Positions 34,961-43,192 of a stretch of 64,000 nucleotides of DNA are shown here, piece by piece. The notes under the pieces were generated by a model, which saw nothing but the letters and a program-made list of their open reading frames with translations, ran no database searches and had not been told where the DNA came from. Source of the DNA: Rhodospirillales bacterium (lineage in GTDB: Bacteria; Pseudomonadota; Alphaproteobacteria; Acetobacterales; Acetobacteraceae). Position numbers and translations under genes: made by a program. Numbering within the stretch: position 1 is the first letter of the stretch; each line of letters opens with the position of its first letter. Location: contig CANHKG010000003.1 of assembly GCA_947460455.1 (NCBI GenBank), positions 1 to 64,000 on the forward strand. The letters run 5' to 3'.

Positions 34961-35941
34961 TCACACGGGCGGGTCGTCGGCGGCGGGAGCGAAGGCCTTT
35001 ACGCGCGGGGCCAGGGCCTTGTGGAGGGCCTCCAGGCGCGTGGAGATCCACAGGTGCTGCTCGCCCCACTGCGCCTCGATGGCCGGATCGGTCCCCTCAC
35101 GGCGCCAGTAGATGCGCTGGAGGTCACGGTCCGAGAGGTCCTCCCAGATGAGGCCGGGGCCCACCTCTAGCTCGATCTCGGTCTTCTGGTTGTAGAGGAA
35201 GTCGAAGAGGCCCTTCGCGAGTGACCGCCGCATCTGGCACTCAGCCGTGAGCGCCTTCGTGTTCGTCCCCATGGTGGCCTGGAGCCATGCCCGCTGTATG
35301 CCGATGGCGAACACAGCCCAGCGCCGGTGGCTCGGCTTCTGGGACTTCACCGGGCTCTTGCGCTCGACCAGGAGCTGCCGAAGCCCCTCCCAGAAGCGCA
35401 CGCGCTGGGTGTCCTGCGGGGTCAGGGCGCCTTCGGTCTTCTTCGCTTCGTTGACGGCGCGGCTCCAGTCATTCGGGCGAGCCACCACGTTCAGCTTCGG
35501 TGCCAGGGGGGAGGGGCCGATGCGCCACAACTCGATCTCCATTCCGAAGAACTGCAGGCCCTCACCGGTCATGGTGTTGAGCCAGTCGATCGCCGCGCGG
35601 TGCTGGTCCACGAACTGGGTTGCCACCCAGATCACTGTGGCTGCCTTCACGCCGGCCGCGTAGGTGAGCATCTGGCCGAGATGGGCGTGGTCGGTCTTCT
35701 CCAACTGGTTCTCGATCACCACCCATTGCTCGTCGGGCGTGTCGGTGCGGCGGGCCAGGATGTCGGCCTTGAAGGGGCCAATGGCGTGCTCCTCGGCTTC
35801 CAGTTCCAGGCCGATCCCGAGCGTGTCGCCCAGCAGCTTCAGGCCCTCTGGGGAGGCCAGCCAGGGGGTGAAGTTCTCGGCCTCCTTGGGCCAGGCCATG
35901 CGAGGATCGACGCGCTCCAGGGAGCCTAGGGTGGTGCTCAT
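34961..35941 (-). CDS. DUF4268 protein with PD-(D/E)xK-like N-terminal domain
   Basis: 326 residues. The N-terminal part resembles RecB-like nucleases, with D60 (PFKADILARR) and E77-N-Q79 followed by LEKTDHAHLGQMLTYAAG, where ENQ replaces the usual ExK. The C-terminal part (from about 180, VRFWEGLRQLLVERKSP...) is the DUF4268 domain. Its ATG overlaps the hsdS stop by 4 bp. A second nuclease or DNA-end-binding activity in the operon is possible. 119 bp separate it from the next gene. Confidence 0.8.
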   Translation of the reverse strand: MSTTLGSLERVDPRMAWPKEAENFTPWLASPEGLKLLGDTLGIGLELEAEEHAIGPFKADILARRTDTPDEQWVVIENQLEKTDHAHLGQMLTYAAGVKAATVIWVATQFVDQHRAAIDWLNTMTGEGLQFFGMEIELWRIGPSPLAPKLNVVARPNDWSRAVNEAKKTEGALTPQDTQRVRFWEGLRQLLVERKSPVKSQKPSHRRWAVFAIGIQRAWLQATMGTNTKALTAECQMRRSLAKGLFDFLYNQKTEIELEVGPGLIWEDLSDRDLQRIYWRREGTDPAIEAQWGEQHLWISTRLEALHKALAPRVKAFAPAADDPPV

Positions 35942-37197
35942 GCGGCGGCCTCCAGGGCGGTCTCTGCGGCCGTGACGAACAACTCGCCGGAGATGAGACG
36001 GGGAAGAAGGAGGTCGCGGGAGGCGGCAAGGCGCTTGTTGGCGTCAGCATAGATGCCAGCGCCATTGAGCATCGGCCAGGCGACCTGTTCGAACTGCCCG
36101 AGCAAATCACGACCGGGGACGGCTACCGGGAACTGCTTGAGGCTCTCTACTCGAACTCGTTGGCGGCCCGTTGCACCTGACATGCTCTTGACGGCATGGG
36201 CGCGAAATGGCGCCGACCGGGCAAGACAATAGATGTATGCCGGCCCCACCGCCTTCTGGCGCATGACGATAAATTCGGTTGAGCCGAAGCCAATGCCACC
36301 AGCAGACAAAAGTCCTCGAACCAGCCCCGTCTTCCCGTTCTCCAGGCAGGGGGTGATGCGAGCGAGCAAAGTATCGCCGTTCTGGAACTTCGACCCCGAG
36401 TTGCCCTCGCGTTGCTCGGGGTCATCGATGATTGATGTCGACGTCGAAAGTGCGTTCATGCCGATGAACGGCTTCGCGCCTTCCCGTGGGACCCGGGTTG
36501 GAGGATCGAAAGCGATGGCCTCCGAGGCGTTCAGTAGCTGCCACCCCTCCGGTATCCGCCCCTGCTCCGTCTCGACTATCGGGTGACCCTCGTGGCCCGG
36601 GAAGCGGAAGTGGACGAACCATTCGTCGAACAGGCGCCGGGCCATCTCCTCCAAGATCGCGATGCGCCGCCGGTTCACCTCGATGAGGTCGTCGTAGGCC
36701 CCGAGGATGGAGGCGATGCGGCGCTGGATGGGAAGGGGGGGCAGCCTGACCGGGAAGTTGGGAAACCTGGCAATCGGAATACGATCTACGGTCGCCCCGG
36801 ATAACCGGTTTGCATCGATCGTGTCCCGCCACTCGCGACTGAAGAAACTGTAAAAGAGGAAACGCGTGTCGACCTTTCGTATGTCGGGTCGTATCAGAGC
36901 AGTGCGGCGTCCGAGACATCCTCGGAAACCCGGTGGGATAATCGCATATCTGTTCAGCGTGGCCTCGTATGTGAAGACGATATCGCCAGGGCTTGGCGTT
37001 ACTCGCCTGGTCCACTGGGCGAAATCGGCTTCCGCTATGTGCCTGACATCAGATAGGTCGAGATGCCCATCTTCAGAGATGTTTCCAATGCCGAGGAATA
37101 CTGGTCCTTCAATCGCTGGAGGAGGGGTAGCGTGCGGTCCGTCGTATATTCCCTCCACAATGTGACTTATCGGAACGACGCTCCATTCGCGGTTCAT
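35938..37197 (-). CDS. hsdS: Type I restriction-modification specificity subunit S
   Basis: A 419-residue DNA-recognition subunit with two target-recognition domains (about 1-160 and 215-370). The first ends in the conserved region FPVRLPPLPIQRRIASILGAYDDLIEVNRRRIAILEEMARRLFDEWFVHFRFPG; the second ends in QFPVAVPGRDLLGQFEQVAWPMLNG. Two different recognition domains imply a split, asymmetric target. Both junctions (with hsdM and the DUF4268 gene) are 4-bp overlaps. Confidence 0.92.
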   Translation of the reverse strand: MNREWSVVPISHIVEGIYDGPHATPPPAIEGPVFLGIGNISEDGHLDLSDVRHIAEADFAQWTRRVTPSPGDIVFTYEATLNRYAIIPPGFRGCLGRRTALIRPDIRKVDTRFLFYSFFSREWRDTIDANRLSGATVDRIPIARFPNFPVRLPPLPIQRRIASILGAYDDLIEVNRRRIAILEEMARRLFDEWFVHFRFPGHEGHPIVETEQGRIPEGWQLLNASEAIAFDPPTRVPREGAKPFIGMNALSTSTSIIDDPEQREGNSGSKFQNGDTLLARITPCLENGKTGLVRGLLSAGGIGFGSTEFIVMRQKAVGPAYIYCLARSAPFRAHAVKSMSGATGRQRVRVESLKQFPVAVPGRDLLGQFEQVAWPMLNGAGIYADANKRLAASRDLLLPRLISGELFVTAAETALEAAA

Positions 37198-38753
37198 GAC
37201 AGCAGCAGCTCCGCGACGTTCTGAGCGATCTGGGACTGGAGCCTTGTCGCCTCAGCGTTCAGCCCCTCCAGCTCCTCCTGCAGCGCCTCCAGCTTCACCC
37301 GGAATTCCTCGTCATCCACCGCTTGCCCAGGCGCCACGCCGACATACCGGCCGGGGTTCAGGCTCCAGTCCTGAGCAGCGATGTCGGCCCGGTTCGCCAC
37401 CCGGCAGAGCCCCGGCACGTCCCGGTAGGTGCCGTCGGGGAACGCCTCGGCCATGCGGGGAACGCTGCCGGCCTCCGTCTCCGCCGCCTCGCCGCGCCAC
37501 AGCCGCACGATGTTGCCCAGGAACTCGATCTGGTCGGGGTCGAACACGCGATGGGCGCGGGTGACTTGGCGGAACAGGTGGCGGGCATCCAGGAACAGCA
37601 CCTGGTCGGCACGGGGGCAATTTGTCTTGCCGCGGTCCAGGAACCACAGGGTCACCGGCAGGGTGACCGTGTAGAACATGTTCGGTCCCACGGCGACGAT
37701 GCAGTCCACCGCACCGGTCTCCACCAGCCGCTGCCGGATCGCCCGCTCGCTGCCTCCTGCCTCGCTGGCGCTGTTGGCCATGACGAAGCCGGCCCGCCCG
37801 GTCTCGTTGAGGGCCGCGTAGAACAAGTTGAGCCAGAGGGTGTTCGCGTTGTTCACCGTAGGCAGGCCCAGGGGATACCGCGGGTCCACCTGGCCTGTGG
37901 CCGTGACGAGGCGGGTACGGTCCACCTCGCTCTGGTTGAACGGTGGGTTGGCCATCACGAAGTCGAAGCGGCCCCGCAGGCTGTGGGGGTCCTCGTAGTA
38001 GGTGTTGGCCTCGCGGATGTCGCCGGACAGGCCATGCACGGCAAGGTTCAGCCGGCACAGCCGCAGCGTGTCGCTCATCTTCTCGATGCCGTAGACCGCC
38101 AGTTCCTTGTCGGGGGCCCTGTGGTGCCGGCGCACGAACTCTGCGGAATGAACGAACATGCCGCCGGAGCCGCAGGCGGGGTCCAGGATGGCGCCGTGGT
38201 AGGGCTCGATGATCTCCACGATCAGCTTAACGATGGAGCCGGGGGTGAAATACTCCCCACCCTTCTGCATGAAGGCCGAGGCGAACTCTCCCATGAAGTA
38301 TTCGAAGATCAGCCCGTAGGCGTCCCCCTCGACCTCTAGGGGAGCCAGCAGGCGCAGGAGGTCCGACAGCACGGAGTTCGGCAGGGCGGCGTAGCTGCGG
38401 GGCAGGACACCGGCCAGATCGGGGTTCGCATCGACGATGCCGTCCATGGCAGCGGTCAGTTCGGCTCCCAGGTTGGCGTTCCCCGGCAGGGCCAGCAGGC
38501 GGGAGAAGCGGGCCACTTCGGGCACGAACATGGCACCGCGGGCCTGGTAGGCGGCCGGGGTGGGCTTCAGGCGTCCGGTGAACTGCGGCTTCAGTTCGGC
38601 ATCCACCAGGAGGAACTTCGCCTCCATCTGCCGCAGGGCGATCAGGGCGAGCACGGGCTGGGCATACTGGTCCGGACGGAGCCCGGTGTTCGTCCACATC
38701 GTCTCGGCGGCCTTGAAGAGCCGGCGGGCGAGGTCCTGGAGGTCTAGCGCCAT
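37194..38753 (-). CDS. hsdM: Type I restriction-modification methylase subunit M
   Basis: A 519-residue adenine-N6 methyltransferase. A helical HsdM N-terminal domain precedes the SAM motif DPACGSGGMF at 191-200 and the catalytic NPPF at 269-272. FMQKGGEYFTPGSIVKLIVEII is typical. The start MALDLQDLAR is chosen; 59 upstream in-frame residues do not look coding. It is the first gene of the five-gene leftward operon, so its expression protects the host before hsdR is made. Confidence 0.93.
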   Translation of the reverse strand: MALDLQDLARRLFKAAETMWTNTGLRPDQYAQPVLALIALRQMEAKFLLVDAELKPQFTGRLKPTPAAYQARGAMFVPEVARFSRLLALPGNANLGAELTAAMDGIVDANPDLAGVLPRSYAALPNSVLSDLLRLLAPLEVEGDAYGLIFEYFMGEFASAFMQKGGEYFTPGSIVKLIVEIIEPYHGAILDPACGSGGMFVHSAEFVRRHHRAPDKELAVYGIEKMSDTLRLCRLNLAVHGLSGDIREANTYYEDPHSLRGRFDFVMANPPFNQSEVDRTRLVTATGQVDPRYPLGLPTVNNANTLWLNLFYAALNETGRAGFVMANSASEAGGSERAIRQRLVETGAVDCIVAVGPNMFYTVTLPVTLWFLDRGKTNCPRADQVLFLDARHLFRQVTRAHRVFDPDQIEFLGNIVRLWRGEAAETEAGSVPRMAEAFPDGTYRDVPGLCRVANRADIAAQDWSLNPGRYVGVAPGQAVDDEEFRVKLEALQEELEGLNAEATRLQSQIAQNVAELLLS

Positions 38754-39051
38754 GGGTATCCCGGTGGTTGGTCGTTGCGAGACTACCACGGGCGATGCGC
38801 TGGCCAAGCGGAACCCGTTGGCTGCGGTTTGGGCGGCTCCTCGTGATGCGGCGGGACTGTTTTGGATTGGTGTGCGTCGTGTCGGCTGTGAGGCTTCCTC
38901 AGGGGGGCGCGTCGTGGCGTGGACCGACAACAGCCTTCAGCTCTCTTTTTGAAGTGTCCCAGAATGACCCCCCACCCGGGTGCCAGGGGACCCTATCTGG
39001 CCGCCGGCTACGGCGTCACGGCTCTCCCGTTGGTCAGCGTCCTTCCCGGCA

Positions 39052-39615
39052 TCACTGTCGCGGGCCGGCACCGGGCATCAGGCGGTAGACGCTGCTGCGG
39101 GCGACGTCGAGGCGCCTTGCGACCTCCGCGGGGCCGACCCCTTGGGACAGGAGTTGCGCCACCGCCGCCGCATCGATGGTCGCCTTGCGCCCCTTGTACT
39201 TGCCGTCGGCCTTGGCCTTGGCGATCCCCTCGCGTTGCCGTTCAAGCATGATGGACCTCTCCCATGCCGCGACCCCGGCCAGGATGGTCAGCATCAGGGT
39301 TGCCGTGGGGTTGCGGGTGTCGAGACGCTCTCCGCCCATGCTGAGGATCACCAGTCCGACTTCGCGGGCCTTGAGGTCCTCCACGATGCTGAGGAGTTCC
39401 GCAGTGTTGCGGGCGAGGCGGTCCGGACGGGCCACCACGAGGACGTCGCCAGCACGGAGGAACGCCAAGGCTTCCTTGAGGACCTTACGGGCAGCAACGC
39501 TGGAGACCTGCTCCGAGAACACCCGCTCGCAGCTGGCAGCACGGAGGTCGCGCTCCTGGGCCTCCAGGCCGGCTATCTGGTCCGAGGTCGAGGTGCGGGC
39601 GTATCCGACGAGCAT
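39052..39615 (-). CDS. Serine recombinase (resolvase/invertase family)
   Basis: A 187-residue small serine recombinase. The catalytic serine S9 is in GYARTSTSDQ, and catalytic arginines lie in VVARPDRLARN (R63, R66, R69). A C-terminal Hin-type helix-turn-helix (AAVAQLLSQGVGPAEVARRLDVARSSVYRLM) follows. The length is that of Tn3-type resolvases. Candidate res subsites lie directly upstream. It may resolve dimers of the element rather than transpose; no transposase is present. Confidence 0.9.
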   Translation of the reverse strand: MLVGYARTSTSDQIAGLEAQERDLRAASCERVFSEQVSSVAARKVLKEALAFLRAGDVLVVARPDRLARNTAELLSIVEDLKAREVGLVILSMGGERLDTRNPTATLMLTILAGVAAWERSIMLERQREGIAKAKADGKYKGRKATIDAAAVAQLLSQGVGPAEVARRLDVARSSVYRLMPGAGPRQ

Positions 39616-39629
39616 GTGGGGTCTCCAGT

Positions 39630-39757
39630 TGTCCGAATAGGGTCTGGACTCTCTGCCACACTCCGTCCGATTGTACCAGCCCCATTCATACCGGACGCGC
39701 TTCGCTCTCTGGCGCAGTTCCAGCGGACGTCCTGCTGGGGCAAGGGCTAGTCGGACA
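39630..39757. promoter_or_regulatory. Candidate resolvase res site (three subsites)
   Basis: Three inverted (T/C)GTCC...GGAC(A/G) pairs lie directly upstream of the resolvase start: 39630-39650, 39664-39697 (34 bp, ends CGTCCG and CGGACG) and 39728-39757 (30 bp, ends CGTCC and CGGACA). Tn3-family res sites have three such dimer sites upstream of the resolvase gene, with a 34-bp site II. The half-site match is short, so this is a proposal. The stretch 39616-39933 holds nothing else. Confidence 0.4.
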
Positions 39758-39933
39758 TCCATGCAGGTTCATAGATCCCACGAGGTCCAGCGGAGCATCT
39801 CAGATGAACAGGACGCGCTACCTTGCGGTGGGCCTTCGGCGCTGTCGCTAGCCTATCTGCATCGTCGCAATGTATCATCAGATCCTGAAATACTGGGCAG
39901 CCTTTCGTCCCAGAGACATGACTGGAGACAATC

Positions 39934-40806
39934 ATGCGGCGCTCTGCAGATGTGTGGAAACTTCCTCTCCAGACCGAGCGGATCCGCAGGCTTGAGAGTG
40001 AGCTTTGGAGCGCTCGTCGAACGATAGTCGGAATGGCAGCGGAACCTCTTGCCGAGGCGCTCTTGAACTACAGGGATTGTCAGTCCGAGGATGATTTCTG
40101 GCGTTGGCGACAACAAGCGATCGAAACAGTAATTAGCGCTGCGACAGTAGATCCGGAAATCAGTTATCTGCAACCGCGCGCTTGGTGCCCGCTATGCCGC
40201 GGCGGCAGTTCCGGGCCATTTGACCGCGGCTTTTCGATACCGGAAGGCATGCGGCGACATCTCGACGGGCACGGAAATGTTGCTGCGTGCCCGGTCACTG
40301 CGGCAGCTTTTTGGCTTGCCAGGGAGGGGCTGCAAGACCGTTTCGAGGCAGATAAGCGCACCAAGGAGGCAATCCTGCTCGAGCGTCGCGAAACCGAGCG
40401 CCTCTATCTGACCCATCCGAACGAACCTCCGCGCCTGCTGGAGGAGCGGGTGGAGGGCTGGATTGGAGAACTCCGTGACGCCGCGGCAATGCACGCAGCG
40501 GAACAACGGTTGCTCGCACTGGGTTTCGGGATGGAGACGAGCGGGAATGTGGTGTCTTGGCGCCTTCAGACAGAAGGTTGGACCGTGCTGGCCGATCCGC
40601 GCAGCGTCGGACGCATCGCTTGCGTCCTCTACCGCACAGAGATTCTACCCGTTGCATCCATAGGTCGCAGCCGAAAACGTCACTCGCCTAGACCTGTGAC
40701 CTCATCATTCACCTTGCTGGACACTTGGAAACACGACATCCCCGGCAAGTTCAGACAGCGGATGGAAGATGCAGCTCGAGAGCTGTCCGCTCGTGATGAG
40801 TCGTAG
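39934..40806 (+). CDS. Unrecognised protein with possible zinc-binding CxxC/H module
   Basis: 290 residues, no family recognised. Residues about 1-70 are helical and charged. A possible zinc finger follows: CPLC near 85-88, then His residues in MRRHLDGHGN and a Cys in AACPV. The middle is a long helical region rich in Glu and Arg (REGLQDRFEADKRTKEAILLERRETERLYL). The end is basic. The codon use is less G+C-rich than the flanking chromosome. It is a lone rightward gene within element 1. Confidence 0.6.
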   Translation: MRRSADVWKLPLQTERIRRLESELWSARRTIVGMAAEPLAEALLNYRDCQSEDDFWRWRQQAIETVISAATVDPEISYLQPRAWCPLCRGGSSGPFDRGFSIPEGMRRHLDGHGNVAACPVTAAAFWLAREGLQDRFEADKRTKEAILLERRETERLYLTHPNEPPRLLEERVEGWIGELRDAAAMHAAEQRLLALGFGMETSGNVVSWRLQTEGWTVLADPRSVGRIACVLYRTEILPVASIGRSRKRHSPRPVTSSFTLLDTWKHDIPGKFRQRMEDAARELSARDES

Positions 40807-41389
40807 TTACTTCGGCAGTGTAGGCGCGATCAACCAGTGCCCGGGACGGGACGGGAGGTCCTACACCGACCACGTGGTTTCCATTCGGGCGACACAGGCC
40901 AGCTAGATGAAGCCCAGGATCGAGCGGGAGGCGTCGTGGCGGGCGCTGATCGGAGCGTTGAGCGCCATGACCGTTGTGGGCGCTCAGTTGGCCACTGGCT
41001 CACTTCCCCGTGAACAGCATGTCACGGCAGGGATATATGGAGAATATTTATTACGCCAACACGCTTCTTCGAGAAAGAAAATTGCTCAATGACATGGCGA
41101 GTGGGGCATTGCTGACGACCTACCGATTCCGGGGATGCCCGTTGGCTGCCCGCCGGCCCTCTGAGCGCTACCCATGGGATACGGCCTGGAGATCCCAGAG
41201 ACCTCAAGGCCGTCGGGCCGAAGAGCCAAGGAGTAGGGTGGTCCACACCACCCCCACACCGAAGTGGAACAGGATGGTAGCCCTCTGGCCATCTCTAGGA
41301 CCTAGGAGTGGGGTCATCCTGTCCCCTCTCTGTCCCCCCTGTGGTCTTCTAGTAGCTTGGCGTGGCCCTGGCGTAAGTAGGCGGATTTC
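40807..41389. other. 583-bp gap without a supported gene in element 1
   Basis: The stretch includes a small A+T-rich patch (about 41030-41095), a perfect 10-bp palindrome ACCACGTGGT at 40869-40878 and a short hairpin GGGTGGT-CCAC-ACCACCC at 41236-41253. The only open frame (40907-41092, 61 codons) lacks a ribosome-binding site. It could hold the promoter of the polymerase-like gene or a replication origin, but I see no iterons. Confidence 0.4.
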
Positions 41390-42757
41390 GTGATGAGCAT
41401 CTCCCCTCAGTCCGCTCCGGACCTCCACAAGGCCCCTCGCCCGGTCGGGTTGATCCGGGAGGCGGCCACCACGGAGGCTATCGCCCTGGCAGCCGTGGTG
41501 GCGGACCTCTGTGAGTCTCACTTGGACCGCGTGAGGATCCTGAAGGCGCAGGGACGTAGGACCTTGCGGGAGGACGTAGGGACAATCCTGGCCGATCTTC
41601 TCAGGGCGGACTTCAAGGGGCGGGCCAGTTCTGCCGCCATGGGCCACGCCACTCGAGCATGGGAGGCCACCATCGTTGGACGAGAGCGCTTCTCGGCTCG
41701 GGTGATGGCCATGCGGAAGGCCGGTCTGCTGCAGACGAAGATTGGCACCCGATGGGGTGACTCCTGGGAGGACGGGCCGACGACCTTCACCGGGTCTCCT
41801 ACCCTGCTATGGCCCACAGAGCGCCTCAGGGATCTTGCTGCAGAACATGGCGTCGGCGCGGCGGGCGCCGCGAGGGACTGGCGGATCAGCCCCACGGCCG
41901 AGAGGCAAGTCATCAAGCTGCGCCCCGTGGACCTTGTGCGGATCGGGGCGCTGGAGGAGCCGAACCGCACTGCCAGCAGAATTGGGCAACGAAAGCGGGT
42001 CTCGGCGGTCCTGCCCGAGAGCCAGGAGGAGACGCTAGAGGTCATGCGGGCTGCCGTCGCTGCGCTCAATGCCCACGTCGCCTCTGCCGACATTCGCGGC
42101 TGCCTTGCGCCGGCCTTCCGGCGGACGTTCAAGCACGCCTTGACCTTCGGCGGCAGGCTGAACGCGGTGGGGGCAGACCGCTATCAGATCGCGTCGAAGG
42201 AGGAGCGGGCGGCCATTACCATTAGCGGGGAGCCCGTAGCGGAGGTGGACATCCATGCATCCCAACTCTGCATCCTGCTTGCCCTGACGGGGACCAGGAG
42301 CCTGCCCCCTGGCGACCTGTACGCTTGCGGCGGGCTTCCCCGCGACCCCGTCAAGGACTGCGTGGTGCAGACCATCGGGGCCGGACGGTTCCTCAGGCGA
42401 TGGTCCGACAGGACCCCGGCGGCGAGCAAGGCGATCCCGCTCCGCGTGGTGCAAAACGCCCTCCGCGCCTCGTATCCAGCCCTAGGCGATCTTCCTGCCG
42501 CGGTGCCCCCCGCAATTCTCAGCGGCGTCCCGAAGGCGAGCATCGATTGGGCCGCCGGGCAGTACTTGGTATTCCTCGAGAGCGAGATCGTTGGGGACGC
42601 CCTGGCCTACCTGATGGCGCGCGGGGTCATCGGGCTGCCGGTCCATGACTCAATACTCGTGCCCCGGTCAGCCGTGGGGCTTGCCCAAGCAGGGCTGGGC
42701 GAGGCGTCAACCAGGCGTCTGGGCCTCCCCCTGCGGACGAAGGTCTCGGGGTCGTAG
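41390..42757 (+). CDS. Family A polymerase palm-like protein (function unknown)
   Basis: 455 residues. The C-terminal half carries motifs in the order of DNA polymerase I-type palms. Motif A-like is EVDIHASQLCILLALTG (D287, compare DYSQIELR). Motif B-like is RDPVKDCVVQTIGAG (K322). Motif C-like is GLPVHDSILVP (H419-D420, compare VHDE), preceded by a helix FLESEIVGDALAYLMARGV. Before motif A comes TFKHALTFGGRLNAVGADRYQ. No 3'-5' exonuclease motif is seen. Residues 1-200 are not recognised. It might replicate the element, prime synthesis, or be an inactive relative. Confidence 0.55.
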   Translation: MMSISPQSAPDLHKAPRPVGLIREAATTEAIALAAVVADLCESHLDRVRILKAQGRRTLREDVGTILADLLRADFKGRASSAAMGHATRAWEATIVGRERFSARVMAMRKAGLLQTKIGTRWGDSWEDGPTTFTGSPTLLWPTERLRDLAAEHGVGAAGAARDWRISPTAERQVIKLRPVDLVRIGALEEPNRTASRIGQRKRVSAVLPESQEETLEVMRAAVAALNAHVASADIRGCLAPAFRRTFKHALTFGGRLNAVGADRYQIASKEERAAITISGEPVAEVDIHASQLCILLALTGTRSLPPGDLYACGGLPRDPVKDCVVQTIGAGRFLRRWSDRTPAASKAIPLRVVQNALRASYPALGDLPAAVPPAILSGVPKASIDWAAGQYLVFLESEIVGDALAYLMARGVIGLPVHDSILVPRSAVGLAQAGLGEASTRRLGLPLRTKVSGS

Positions 42758-43192
42758 CGCGCCATGGGGGCCTCTCGGACGAGCCTGCACCACACCCCGG
42801 CCACCCCTGGCCTGGACGTGCCTTCGGCGACTCCTGGGAGGCCCGCCAGGGGCCCTGGAGTGGTGTCGGGTGGGTCAGTACCTGGGCGTCACAGAAGGCG
42901 CTTGGGATGCCTCCAGGACTCGGGAAACGGGTGGGCCCTAGCGAGGTTGCCGCGCCGCCGGATCGGGTGCCTGGGCGAGACGGAAGGAGACCTCGCCGCC
43001 CCCGGCAAGGGTCTCCGAAGGTCCAGATGCTACCGTCGGCAGTCCAACTCCGGATGCCCTCAGGAGGGCTTCTCGGGACTCGTTGGGGGCGGGCTGACCC
43101 CTCGCCGGTAGGGGTGTGGCCCGCATGTCCGCGCTGCCTCCAGTGACTCCCTCAGGGGCTCCTGAGGGCGCGCATGGAACGAGGCCCTGGCG
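42758..43192. other. 435-bp gap without a supported gene
   Basis: G+C-rich sequence between the palm-like gene and the 3' end of the integrase gene. Open frames here have no start signals and no recognisable protein. The two flanking genes converge on it; it contains several CCTCAGGGGC-like runs near 43060-43165, but no clear terminator with a T tract. Confidence 0.4.

Noticed and set aside
40907-41092. 61-codon open frame in element 1
   Set aside because: No ribosome-binding site and no similarity; kept only as part of the gap description.
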